This document shows, one piece after another, positions 1 through 7,165 of a stretch of 11,367 nt of DNA (position 1 is the stretch's first letter; every line of letters begins with the position of its first letter). The position numbers and the translations under genes were made by a program. Where the stretch lies: NCBI GenBank assembly GCA_964448395.1, contig CAYUWM010000051.1, positions 1 through 11,367 of the forward strand. Direction: 5' to 3'. The notes under the pieces are model-generated. The model had not been told where the DNA came from and did not search any database. It saw only the letters and a program-made list of their open reading frames with translations. The DNA is from CAYUWM01 sp964448395 (GTDB lineage: Bacteria > Chloroflexota > Dehalococcoidia > E44-bin15).

Positions 1-2151
1 TGGCGTGGCCGTAGTCGTCGGCGTTGCCGTTGCCGTCGCTGTGGCAGTCGCCGTCGTGGTCGTGGTCGCTGTGGCCGTCGCCGTCGCTGTAGCCGTCGCC
101 GTCGCTGTAGCCGTCGCCGTCGGCGTGGCACTGGGCGACGGTGTGGGCGTAGTCGTAGGTGTAGCCGTAGCGGTGGCAGTGGTTGTAGCCGTGGCGGTAG
201 TGGTCGCGGTCGTGGTCGCCGTAGCAGTCGCAGTAGTGGTTGCAGTAGCGGTGCTGGTGGTGGTGGCAGTGGTTGTGGCTGTCATGGTTGCTGTTGCGGT
301 AGCCGTAGCGGTGGCAGTGGTTGTAGCCGTGGCGGTAGTGGTCGCGGTCGTGGTCGCCGTAACAGTCGCAGTCGTGGTTGCAGTAGCGGTGCTGGTGGTG
401 GTGGCAGTGGTTGTGGCTGTCGCGGTTGCGGTTGTGGTAGCCGTGGCGGTGGCGGTTGCCGTGGCGGTAGCGGTAACCGTCGGCGTGGAGGTAGGGGTTG
501 CGGTGGCTGTAGCCGTAGGCGTAGCAGTGGCGGTTGCCGTGGGCGTAGGCGTTGTAGTCGCCGTGGCGGTTGCGGTTGCGGTTGCGGTTGCGGTTGCGGT
601 TGCAGTGGCGGTGGCAGTGGCGGTGGCGGTAGCGGTAACCGTCGGCGTGGAGGTAGGGGTTGCGGTGGCAGTCACCGTAGCAGTGGCGGTAGCGGTTGCC
701 GTAGCGGTAGCGGTAACCGTCGGCGTGGAGGTAGGTGTTGCGGTGGCTGTAGCCGTAGGCGTAGCAGTGGCGGTCACTGTAGCGGTGGCTGTCGTAGTCG
801 CCGTAGCGGTGGCGGTAACCGTCGGCGTGGAGGTAGGTGTTGCAGTGGCAGTGGCAGTGGCAGTGGCAGTGGCAGTCGCCGTGGCGGTAGCCGTTGCCGT
901 CGCTGTTGCCGTGGCAGTAGCGGTAGCCGTAGTAGTAGCGGTTACCGTCGGGCTGGAACTGGGCGAAGGCGTGGGTGTAGTGGTAGCCGTGGGTGTAGGT
1001 GTAGGAGGTGGTGGTGGAACAGGTCCTCCTCCTCCTCCTCCTCCTCCTCCAGGGCTGACGCCGCACGTGGGACCGAGGCCGAGGATGATGCACTCGGTGG
1101 AGGTCACGTCCTGCATGCTGATCCTGCCGTCGCTGTTGGCGTCGGCGCCATAGGTCTTGGCTTTCAGGCCGAGGATTATGAACTCCTCATAAGTCACGTC
1201 CAGCATGGTGACCTTATAGTCGACGTTGGCATCGCCGCGTATCATGGACGTGGGCGTAGTGGTTGGCGTGGCGTTTACCGCGGCGGAAGGCGTGGCGTCC
1301 GGCTGGTTCTGAGCCTCCGCCAAGGCGGCAGGCGGCGGTTGCATAATATTAAGCCAGTCCGCTGTATCGGCATCATCGGGCGGTAAAATGCGCATCGGGG
1401 ACCCTGTTCGGATCCCCGGCGGCAGCATGACCAGCCGCGGACTATCGCCATGGCCCCCGTCCGGCGGCACGAACAATATGTGTATCGAGTCATCCTGCCA
1501 GGTGGCGGAAATCTCCAGTCCCCACCTGTCGCCCAGCAGCAGTTCTCCTTTCGGGTCACCGTACCCCTTGATGAATTCCAACGAGCTGGTAGCGTCATGT
1601 TCGCCGATGGCGCGGCACTCCAGTATAGCGAGGGTCCCCGAGCCGTTGATCCCGCTGATGCCGGGCATGTTGTTCAGTATCCTGACCACGCCCTGTTCCC
1701 GCGGCGGCATGAAGCCCCACATATCGACAGGCACCTTCGTTTCGTTGATGGTGCCATCCTCGACGCCGATAATGCGCACGACATCGCGGTCGTAGGCGAT
1801 GTCGTACTGGGCTACATCGAAGTTGCGCACCTCGCTGATATACACCGTGGCGTAGAAAACCTTATCCCGCTCCACGTCCTCGGGGGCCTCGATCCATACG
1901 ATAACCGGCGGCACAGTAGGCGTGGGGGTGGTGGTGGGTGTCGGGGTCGGTGGCGGGGGTGGCTCCACTTCCTCCGGGCGGCAGAGCAGTAGGAGCAGTA
2001 TGATAAGCAGTATGATAAGGAACAGGATGATGCCTATTATGATATAGAGGCGCTTCCTGTTCTCCTTGAGGTCATCCCAGGTGTCGCTAACCTTGGTCCT
2101 GAGATTATCCCAGGCTTGCTTTAGCTTTTCCCAAATATCGCCTATATTCAT
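1..2151 (-). CDS. Membrane-anchored cohesin + dockerin protein with long Thr-rich stalk (C-terminus beyond window)
   Basis: The frame is open from an ATG at 2151 to the left edge (717 codons, C-terminus missing). Residues 1-34 are charged and amphipathic. Residues 35-56 are a Leu/Ile membrane segment preceded by KENRKR, so by the positive-inside rule the rest should lie outside the cell. A Pro/Thr linker follows. Residues about 83-226 resemble a cohesin domain (VIVWIEAPEDV, VAQYDIAYDRDVVRIIGVED, a GINGSGTLAIL segment). Residues about 306-358 form a type I dockerin-like pair of F-hand calcium loops: D307-x-N309-x-D311 with D318, and D337-x-N339-x-D341-G with D348, each ending in IILG. Nine glycines (368-376) and a Thr/Ala/Pro/Val stalk follow. 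Cohesins bind dockerins, usually in cellulosomes, but non-cellulosomal cases are known. The stop codon just upstream of 2151 leaves this ATG as the start. Its ribosome binding site is weak. The partner and function are unknown. Confidence 0.85.
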   Translation of the reverse strand, partial: MNIGDIWEKLKQAWDNLRTKVSDTWDDLKENRKRLYIIIGIILFLIILLIILLLLLCRPEEVEPPPPPTPTPTTTPTPTVPPVIVWIEAPEDVERDKVFYATVYISEVRNFDVAQYDIAYDRDVVRIIGVEDGTINETKVPVDMWGFMPPREQGVVRILNNMPGISGINGSGTLAILECRAIGEHDATSSLEFIKGYGDPKGELLLGDRWGLEISATWQDDSIHILFVPPDGGHGDSPRLVMLPPGIRTGSPMRILPPDDADTADWLNIMQPPPAALAEAQNQPDATPSAAVNATPTTTPTSMIRGDANVDYKVTMLDVTYEEFIILGLKAKTYGADANSDGRISMQDVTSTECIILGLGPTCGVSPGGGGGGGGGPVPPPPPTPTPTATTTPTPSPSSSPTVTATTTATATATATATATATATATATATATATATATPTSTPTVTATATATTTATATVTATATPTATATATPTSTPTVTATATATATATATVTATATPTSTPTVTATATATATATATATATATATATATATTTPTPTATATATPTATATATPTSTPTVTATATATATATATTTATATATTTATTTSTATATTTATVTATTTATTTATATTTATATATATATMTATTTATTTSTATATTTATATATTTATTTATATTTATATATPTTTPTPSPSATPTATATATATATATATATATTTTTATATATATATPTTTATP
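163..421. repeat. Direct duplication of about 121 bp inside the stalk
   Basis: Positions 163-283 recur at 301-421, offset by 138 bp (46 codons), with two substitutions visible by eye. The offset preserves the reading frame. The near identity suggests recent in-frame expansion by slippage or unequal recombination. Confidence 0.8.
471..843. repeat. Four copies of a 31-bp core coding ATPTSTPTVT
   Basis: A core starting CGGTAACCGTCGGCGTGGAG on the plus strand occurs at 471-501, 633-663, 711-741 and 813-843, with one variable base (G or T). Start-to-start distances are 162, 78 and 102 bp, all multiples of six. The copies at 471 and 711 agree over roughly 65 bp. A diverged fifth copy may lie near 940-970. 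On the minus strand the core reads ATPTSTPTVT. Confidence 0.8.
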
Positions 2152-2170
2152 GGATCTGCCACGCCAACGC

Positions 2171-2197
2171 CCTATTGGCTACACAACAGCCAATAGG
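2171..2197. repeat. Perfect 10-bp stem-loop upstream of the cohesin gene
   Basis: CCTATTGGCT (2171-2180) and AGCCAATAGG (2188-2197) are exact inverted repeats around a 7-nt loop. They lie 20 bp upstream of the ATG at 2151, in the probable leader or promoter region. No T-tract follows, so it does not look like an intrinsic terminator. It could be an operator or an mRNA leader hairpin. Confidence 0.6.
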
Positions 2198-2312
2198 CTG
2201 CTACAACCATACAAAATAAAACGGGATAAGAGGAATAATCCAACCGCCTTAATAGGATTAGCCCCTACCGCCACGCCTGATTCAGTTTTTCCCGCTGACT
2301 GTGAGACAAGCT

Positions 2313-2333
2313 AACAGGGTTTCATTCCCTGTT
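2313..2333. repeat. Perfect 7-bp stem-loop in the intergenic region
   Basis: AACAGGG (2313-2319) and CCCTGTT (2327-2333) pair around a 7-nt loop, about 94 bp downstream of the stop codon of the lipoprotein gene at 2427. There is no T-tract on either side. It might help end that transcript or belong to the control region of the cohesin gene. The remainder of 2152-2426 shows no gene I can support and no convincing promoter. Confidence 0.45.
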
Positions 2334-2426
2334 CCCGCTACGCCTATCTGACTTGTCCCGCAATCACGCCGCACCGCTTGCTGATATCGAAATACCAAAA
2401 TTTATATACTATTGTCGAAATATCCG

Positions 2427-3488
2427 CTATTTGGGCTCTAGCTCCATCTCGATGACGAACTGGAAGTCCACTGCCATGCCCACCAGCTTCAGCTTGAGCG
2501 CGGAGCCGGCGGTGACCAGCACGCCGTTGGTGCCCACATAGTCGGCGACCCCACCGCTGCCCTTGCAGAAGGTCACCCCGGTAGCTGTCAGCTTGGAGCC
2601 GTCGATGGCCTGCCCAGCGTAAGATGCGGTATTGCTGCAGCTCCCCGTCGTCATGGTGATCGGCATATTCAGGGGCACTGTCGCCCCCACTGACGTCTCC
2701 GCAATCCCCTTCAGCGGCACATCGATGACCATGCCCCCGGCGTCGGTGCCGCCGGAGAAATCGACATCCGATTCTGCCGTCGTAGTTACCGAATCGAAAT
2801 CGGCGTCGCCGGCATCCTCCTCCACGTAGAGCCATCCTTCACAGTCATCGGTCAATATCAGGCCGAGGTCCATGTTTATACCCGCCTGCACGTCGGGGAC
2901 GAGGACGGGATCGATGTCCCAGTCGTCCATATCGATCCTGACTTCCCGTGCGCCGTCATCCTCGGTCTTGCTGAACTGAATAGTGATATCCCCGCTTTCG
3001 ATATCCCCGTACTTCGTGTCCCCAGGCGCCCCAAGGAGGGAGACGATCAGCTCTACCTCCCCACCCACCACCTCGTATTCAAACTCCCACCAGTCGTCCG
3101 ACTCCGCCGAGGGCTCACCTACCATACACCCACCTGTTTCAGCCTCTGCGACAAAGGATGCGCTTAGCCCATCGGCGGTTACGCTGTAGGTCTTCGCTTC
3201 CGTAGGAGTATATGTTACCGTCGCCGTCTTCTGCTTGCCGGACCTGACCTTCTCGACAGTGGCGGTTAAGGGAGTACCGTCCACGGTGAAGTTCACCGTG
3301 CAGTCGCCCGTGGTACCACCGACGTTCTCCACATCCACCGATATCGTCACGCTGTCACCGACGTCTACTGTGGTCTTCGATAGAGTGATGTTCGAGAGCT
3401 CGAACTCCGCCGGCGCCTTGCAGGCAACAAAGGTCATGCTTAACATCAAAATAACTATAAGTGCAAACGGAAACGCTATGGGCCGCAT
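2427..3488 (-). CDS. CARDB-domain lipoprotein (paralogue 1)
   Basis: This 353-residue protein starts with a signal peptide (hydrophobic 5-22) and a lipobox-like FVAC ending at Cys23, so it is probably an exported lipoprotein. Residues about 28-115 resemble a CARDB adhesion-type beta-sandwich: FELSNITLS, then a GDSVTISVDVENVGG core, then TVTYTP. The remaining 230 residues match no family I recognise, but are shared with the lipoprotein at 7687-8748: REVRIDMDDWDIDP, GWLYVEEDAGDADF, IDGSKLTATG, ADYVGTNG and FQFVIEMELEP all have counterparts there. The start is supported by AGGAGG at 3498-3493, four bases before ATG, and by a good promoter further upstream. The role is unknown; ligand binding or surface adhesion is possible. 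Confidence 0.85.
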   Translation of the reverse strand: MRPIAFPFALIVILMLSMTFVACKAPAEFELSNITLSKTTVDVGDSVTISVDVENVGGTTGDCTVNFTVDGTPLTATVEKVRSGKQKTATVTYTPTEAKTYSVTADGLSASFVAEAETGGCMVGEPSAESDDWWEFEYEVVGGEVELIVSLLGAPGDTKYGDIESGDITIQFSKTEDDGAREVRIDMDDWDIDPVLVPDVQAGINMDLGLILTDDCEGWLYVEEDAGDADFDSVTTTAESDVDFSGGTDAGGMVIDVPLKGIAETSVGATVPLNMPITMTTGSCSNTASYAGQAIDGSKLTATGVTFCKGSGGVADYVGTNGVLVTAGSALKLKLVGMAVDFQFVIEMELEPK

Positions 3489-3492
3489 GTTT

Positions 3493-3498
3493 CCTCCT
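3493..3498 (-). promoter_or_regulatory. Strong Shine-Dalgarno of the CARDB lipoprotein gene
   Basis: AGGAGG lies four bases before the ATG at 3488 and fixes the start. Confidence 0.85.
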
Positions 3499-3517
3499 TT
3501 TGTAGGCTGTGCGCATA

Positions 3518-3546
3518 AGTAAACCAGATTCAGGTGGGTTTGTCAA
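3518..3546 (-). promoter_or_regulatory. Sigma-70-type promoter of the CARDB lipoprotein gene
   Basis: On the minus strand there is a consensus -35 TTGACA (3546-3541), a 17-bp spacer and a -10 TTTACT (3523-3518, 4 of 6 matches). Transcription would start near 3511, giving a leader of about 23 nt that contains the AGGAGG site. This makes the lipoprotein gene independent of the operon upstream. Confidence 0.75.
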
Positions 3547-3588
3547 TACCTGGAGCGTATTGGAGCTACATTTGGTTGGGCGAAACAG

Positions 3589-3613
3589 TATATATAACCT
3601 TAAATTATATATA
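3589..3613. repeat. AT-only 9-bp inverted repeat upstream of the lipoprotein promoter
   Basis: TATATATAA (3589-3597) and TTATATATA (3605-3613) are exact inverted repeats around a 7-nt centre, about 43 bp upstream of the -35 box. The AT richness stands out from the GC-rich surroundings and recalls the ArsR promoter region at 7568-7612. It could be an operator or an UP-like element. Confidence 0.45.
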
Positions 3614-3634
3614 TTATCTATTCTCTAGTCTGCT

Positions 3635-3663
3635 GGGGCGGCGCTGTCTGAAAAAGTCGCCCC
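3635..3663 (-). terminator. Possible hairpin ending the redox operon
   Basis: GGGGCG (3663-3658 on the minus strand) pairs with CGCCCC (3640-3635) around a 17-nt loop, 42 bp downstream of the stop codon at 3706. No U-tract follows, so it is not a classical intrinsic terminator. It may be an mRNA 3' stabilising hairpin. Confidence 0.3.
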
Positions 3664-3705
3664 GGTCATGAATCTCGGGTGGGTTAGTTAGTGATATAAC
3701 GCCGG

Positions 3706-5373
3706 TTAAATTTGCTTCAGGTCTCTCCCTCGTAGGTAGTTGATCATGGGTTGGGTGACAAGGGGCACCACGTCGGCGATCATGTGGGGCATCAGATTGT
3801 TCATTACCTCGGGCATGAGTTCCGGCATCTGCTCCAGCATGTAGTCTGGCATCGGTATGCGCTCCGCCACCCTTTCTAGCATCACCGGCATAACCTTGGG
3901 CATCATCATCGGCAGCAGCCGGGGGAACAGTATGGGGAACATCGGTTTCATGGCCTCTAAGGCCCCCGGGATCTTCCCCATAACCCGCATCATGCGCCCC
4001 ATGCCGAAGGGCATGGCATCTACGAGCTCCGGCCACATGGTTCCCATCAGGTCGGCGAAACCCTGCGGTGTCATTAGCGCGATCATGGCCTCAAACACGG
4101 CCCATTGCCTCTGCACCTCCGGATTGGGATCGGGGAACTCGTATCCCAGGGCCGAGGCCGAGAGGCGGGCCAGGTCAACCACTTCCACGGGTACCTTCTT
4201 CTTGTCGGCGGAGACGCGGAACTGGAACTCACAGCAGGGGCAGAGGGCGATCACCTTCTCTGCTCCCGCTTCAGTCGCCTCGTCGAGCCGGATTTTGCCT
4301 ATGTCTGCGGCCACCGGCGGCTCCTTGATCAGCGTCAGCACGCTGCCTCAGCAGTGCGCTTCTTTCCGATTGTGGCTCATCTCCACCAGGTTGACGTTGG
4401 GTATGGCCCGGAGAAGCTGGCGCGGCGGTTCGTACACACCCGACACACGGCCGATGTGGCACGAGTCGTGCCAGCATACCGTACACGGTTCGAGATCGTT
4501 TTGAGGGAAAGAGAACTCCCGGGATTCAATCTTATCGGCCACTACCTCGCTATAATGCCTGGCCTCTATTCCATACTCGATTCCCAGTTTCTTCGACCAT
4601 TCCGGATAGACCTTGCGCCACATCATGTCGCATGCCGGGCACGAGGTGATAACGGTATCCGCCCCCGCTTCCTTGACCGCTTGTATATTCTTCTTCATCG
4701 TCTCCGCGAACAGGTCCCACTTGCCAGCCACCAGCATAGGTGTGCCGCAGCAGTTCTCCTTCTCGCCAAGGATTGTAAACTCCACACCGGCCGCGTCCAG
4801 CAGCCGGACGCTGGCCATAGCGATATCATGCTCTACGTAGCTGGCGGTGCAGCCGGCGAAGTACGCCTTTTTAGCCTTCCTGCCCGGCCCATGCTTGTCC
4901 TCCAGGTCACGGGGGAACCACGAGGCGCGGTCCTTGCGGTATCCGGCCCAGATGTCACCCTCTTTGCGCAGCGCTTCCGCCATCATCTCAAACGGCGGGA
5001 AGGTCATGCGTTTCTCGTCGTTCACCAGCCGTCCCCGCAGCTTCATCCACGACTGCTCGATGGGCAGAGCCGCCGAGCAGCGCAGGTTGCACAGCTCGCA
5101 GGTGGTACAAACCAGTATGGTGTCCACCATGAACTGGTCCCACTCCTCACGGCCCTCCATATACTCGCGCAGCCAGTACCACTTGCCCCGGGGGGACTGG
5201 CTCTCCCATCCGCGCCCGTAAAACTGGTCGCACTCCTCCACGCAGTAACCGCACTGTGAGCAGCTGTAGGCGTACCACGCCACATCGGCGGGGATGTCAC
5301 GCACGGGATCCTTGGGCCACTCGCCGATATTAGTTATGACACGGTTGCCGAAGGGTCGCAGAAGGGGCTCCAA
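3706..5373 (-). CDS. Fe-S oxidoreductase with two ferredoxin motifs and two CCG domains; probable selenoprotein (in-frame TGA = Sec342)
   Basis: Read through one TGA, this is a 555-residue GlpC/GlcF/HdrD-like protein. Two [4Fe-4S] motifs come first: C38-x2-C41-x2-C44-x3-C48 and C89-x2-C92-x2-C95-x3-C99. CCG domain 1 has C175, CCG at 208-210 and CPAC at 245-248. CCG domain 2 has C305, C341-TGA-G343 and CPCC at 378-381. Both domains have exactly 34 residues between the CCG glycine and the first Cys of CPxC, so the TGA stands where the second Cys should be. In HdrB such motifs bind noncubane [4Fe-4S] clusters. The tail after about residue 415 is very rich in Met and Pro. The start is TTG at 5373, the only usable codon after an in-frame stop; it overlaps the FAD gene by 44 bp. 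A GTG near 5304 is an alternative. Electrons presumably come from the FAD subunit. If the TGA is a true stop, the gene is 4348-5373 plus an orphan fragment 3706-4341. Confidence 0.85.
4310..4345 (-). other. Hairpins just after the TGA: SECIS candidates
   Basis: Bacterial Sec insertion needs an mRNA hairpin shortly downstream of UGA. Two are visible on the minus strand. CAGCGT-GCTG-ACGCTG (4345-4330) is a perfect 6-bp stem, but its loop begins only 8 nt after the TGA, closer than usual. GCCG-CCGG-TGGC (4321-4310) has its loop about 31 nt after the TGA, in the usual window, but has a 4-bp stem with one G-T pair. I cannot say which, if either, is used. Confidence 0.35.
4348..4350 (-). other. In-frame TGA, probable selenocysteine codon
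   Basis: The codon is flanked by TGC before (Cys341) and GGC after (Gly343), giving Cys-TGA-Gly in place of Cys-Cys-Gly. The frame stays open for 213 more codons with matching domain content. Cys-to-Sec substitution at redox or cluster-binding sites is the standard pattern of selenoproteins, and Fe-S oxidoreductases of the GlpC/Hdr type are among known selenoprotein families. Confidence 0.85.
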
Positions 5374-6796
5374 GAGGCGCCGCCAGGCTCAGAAATCTGC
5401 CTAACAGGCCGATGCTGATGACCTTGCCGGGGTTCAAGATATGTCCTGGGTCCACCTGCTCCCTGTACGACTTCATCCTGCGCAACCGCTCCGTCCCCAG
5501 CACTGCGGCCGCCTTCTTGGTGAAGTACAGGCCGGTGGCGTACGGCCGTCCCCCGTGCTCCTCGGCGATCCGCATGATGGTCAGTGCCAGGGGGAAGACG
5601 AGGTTGTAGCTGAGCTTGCGCTGATCGCTGGGGATGAAGCCGAGAATTACCACCTCGGGCTGGCCGTTCCGTGACTCGCGGATGGTGATCCCTTCCTTGA
5701 CTATAGGCTGGTTCACCTTCTTCTCGATCTCGGTCATCACACCCCCCAGAGCTGACAGGGGGATCACCACCTCGGCCGGTACCAAGCTGGGTCCCAACCG
5801 CTTGACCACCATCAGTTTGAAGCGGTGTTTCCACTCGTATTGGGCGATACGGTCATCGAGAATCTCGCCCTCGCAGGGCTTGAGTATCTCGGGCAGCTTG
5901 GTCATCACCTGTTGATGATCCTTTTGGCGAAAAGCCAGCGTCATAATATAAGCCGCGGGCAGCAGCACCCGCTCCTCACCAGGGTGGCCGTGCTCCTCTC
6001 CCCGCGGGGCCTTGTTCTTCAGTTCTGCCATGCGGGGGTTGATGAAGACTAACGACCAGATGGGGAGATTCTGGTCAACAATGCCCTGTATCAGTTTTTG
6101 CAGGTCGTGGGCATCAGGGCAACCGACGGCTACCAACCCCAGGTCTTCCTTAGGTTGGACGCGAATGGTCAGTTCGCTTATTAACCCGGTAGTGCCTTCT
6201 GCTTCAGCGATCAGACCGATATCGGACTCGCCAATCTCTTTAACTGTACCATCAGCTAATATGATGCGGGCGCTAACCACGTTGTCGGGGAACCATCCCA
6301 TCTCGTAGGAACCGATGCCGGCTCCGCCCTGGGCCAGCCACCCACCCACGGTGGATCCAGGGTAGCTGGTGGAGTACAGGCGCAGTGTAAGACCGTGTTT
6401 TTCCAGCTCTCGATCGATCTTCTCCCAGACCACACCCGCCTGTACTGTAGCGGTTTGAGCCTCGGGATCTATGTTGACGACGCGATTCATGCGGTAGAAG
6501 TCCACCACCACGCCCTTTTTAATGGGCAGTACCCCCCCATAGCCGGAGGAGCCCTTGCCGCGTGGGGTGAGCGGTATCCCGTATCGGGATGCCCAGCGGA
6601 TGAGATCAACCAGCTCCTCCTCCGCCTCCGGCTGCACTACGGCATCGGGAACCGTATCACCGATGAGCGGCTTGATCATGCTGGGCACGGCGGCGATATC
6701 GTGGCCGTAAAGTTTGCGCTCCTTATAATGAAAAGTAACCCTTTTGCCGAATTTATCTTCCAGATACTTCTGCTGCCTGCTATCCAAACTCCCCAT
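5330..6796 (-). CDS. FAD-binding oxidase/dehydrogenase, GlcD/D-lactate dehydrogenase type
   Basis: This 488-residue flavoprotein has the PCMH-type FAD domain (FAD_binding_4) over about residues 50-230, with PRGKGSSGYGG at 78-88 for the pyrophosphate region, STVGGWLAQGGAGIGS near 148-163 and the ARIILADGTVKEIG strand. The C-terminal FAD-oxidase domain ends with the family signature DPGHILNPGKV at about 449-459. Homologues oxidise 2-hydroxy acids such as glycolate or lactate and pass electrons to a partner Fe-S subunit. Such a partner overlaps its 3' end by 44 bp, so translation is probably coupled. The last 29 residues, after NPGKV, look like a non-conserved tail created by that overlap. GGTGAGG four bases before ATG supports the start. 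No signal peptide is visible, so it is probably cytoplasmic. The true substrate cannot be deduced. Confidence 0.9.
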   Translation of the reverse strand: MGSLDSRQQKYLEDKFGKRVTFHYKERKLYGHDIAAVPSMIKPLIGDTVPDAVVQPEAEEELVDLIRWASRYGIPLTPRGKGSSGYGGVLPIKKGVVVDFYRMNRVVNIDPEAQTATVQAGVVWEKIDRELEKHGLTLRLYSTSYPGSTVGGWLAQGGAGIGSYEMGWFPDNVVSARIILADGTVKEIGESDIGLIAEAEGTTGLISELTIRVQPKEDLGLVAVGCPDAHDLQKLIQGIVDQNLPIWSLVFINPRMAELKNKAPRGEEHGHPGEERVLLPAAYIMTLAFRQKDHQQVMTKLPEILKPCEGEILDDRIAQYEWKHRFKLMVVKRLGPSLVPAEVVIPLSALGGVMTEIEKKVNQPIVKEGITIRESRNGQPEVVILGFIPSDQRKLSYNLVFPLALTIMRIAEEHGGRPYATGLYFTKKAAAVLGTERLRRMKSYREQVDPGHILNPGKVISIGLLGRFLSLAAPLGAPSATLRQPCHN

Positions 6797-6832
6797 AAAA
6801 CCTCACCTGCCTACTGTCAATTTTTGTATTCA

Positions 6833-7165
6833 CTACCAGAAGTCGACGTTGCCGACGAAATCGGCTTCCTTTATGGCAGCGGTTATCTCCTGCCTCGCCG
6901 CCTTGTCGGTAACAGGCTCCACCTCAGTTACCGGCAGACCTGCGTCGTTCGTTTTGGATTTCCACTTCAGTACATAGCCGGGCACGATTGCGTAGGCGCA
7001 GCCGCCGGGCCCGGCGCAGCAGCTCGACTCGATTACCGAGGTCCCGCTAACGTAGAGCACCTCTCTGCTGTTGTAATCCATCTTCGACTCCTTTAGCGGT
7101 ATGTAATAGCCAGCGAGGAAGGTTACCTCTTTCTCCAGTTCCTGATGAGTATATTCTTGTGCCAT
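6833..7165 (-). CDS. Small conserved-looking protein with CC-GPGGC motif, unknown function
   Basis: This 110-residue protein has no signal peptide or membrane segment. The start is clear: AGGAGG lies seven bases before ATG at 7165. The central stretch SSCCAGPGGCAYAIVPGY carries the only three cysteines, in the order C-C-x4-C, which could bind a metal or cluster or act as a redox pair. The rest is a charged N-terminal part (QELEKEVTFLAGYYIPLK) and a C-terminal part ending in NVDFW. It lies between the ArsR regulator (43-bp overlap) and the FAD oxidase (36-bp gap), so it is almost certainly part of the same operon. It could be a small electron carrier, chaperone or third subunit of the oxidoreductase. 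I do not recognise the family. Confidence 0.8.
   Translation of the reverse strand: MAQEYTHQELEKEVTFLAGYYIPLKESKMDYNSREVLYVSGTSVIESSCCAGPGGCAYAIVPGYVLKWKSKTNDAGLPVTEVEPVTDKAARQEITAAIKEADFVGNVDFW

Larger units (their letters stand above)
1..960. repeat. Low-complexity hexanucleotide-like repeat coding the Thr-rich stalk
   Basis: Almost 1 kb is built from units of the form GCN-ACN on the minus strand, read as alternating Ala-Thr with Pro, Val and Ser insertions. The tract runs off the left edge, so its full length is unknown. Alternating Thr/Pro/Ala stalks are typical of glycosylated or extended cell-surface linkers. The plus strand is also open here (Val-Ala alternation), which is a by-product of the repeat and not a gene. 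Confidence 0.9.

Noticed and set aside
1..960. CRISPR array
   Set aside because: There are no unique spacers of constant length; the repeats are contiguous, frame-preserving and coding.
5..1153. A 382-codon plus-strand frame made mostly of Val-Ala
   Set aside because: It is the mirror of the GCN-ACN repeat. The minus frame continues seamlessly into dockerin and cohesin sequence, while the plus frame has no recognisable domain.
3706..4341. A separate 211-residue gene starting at GTG 4341
   Set aside because: It would begin in the middle of a CCG domain, two codons after the TGA and in the same frame, with no ribosome binding site. Read-through as a selenoprotein explains it better.
4105..5259. 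A 384-codon plus-strand open frame opposite the Fe-S gene
   Set aside because: The minus strand carries the ferredoxin and CCG motifs; the plus frame shows no family signature.
3706..5373. Pseudogene by nonsense mutation
   Set aside because: Not excluded, but the downstream 213 codons show no decay, the motif spacing matches the first CCG domain exactly, and the TGA falls on a catalytic-type Cys.
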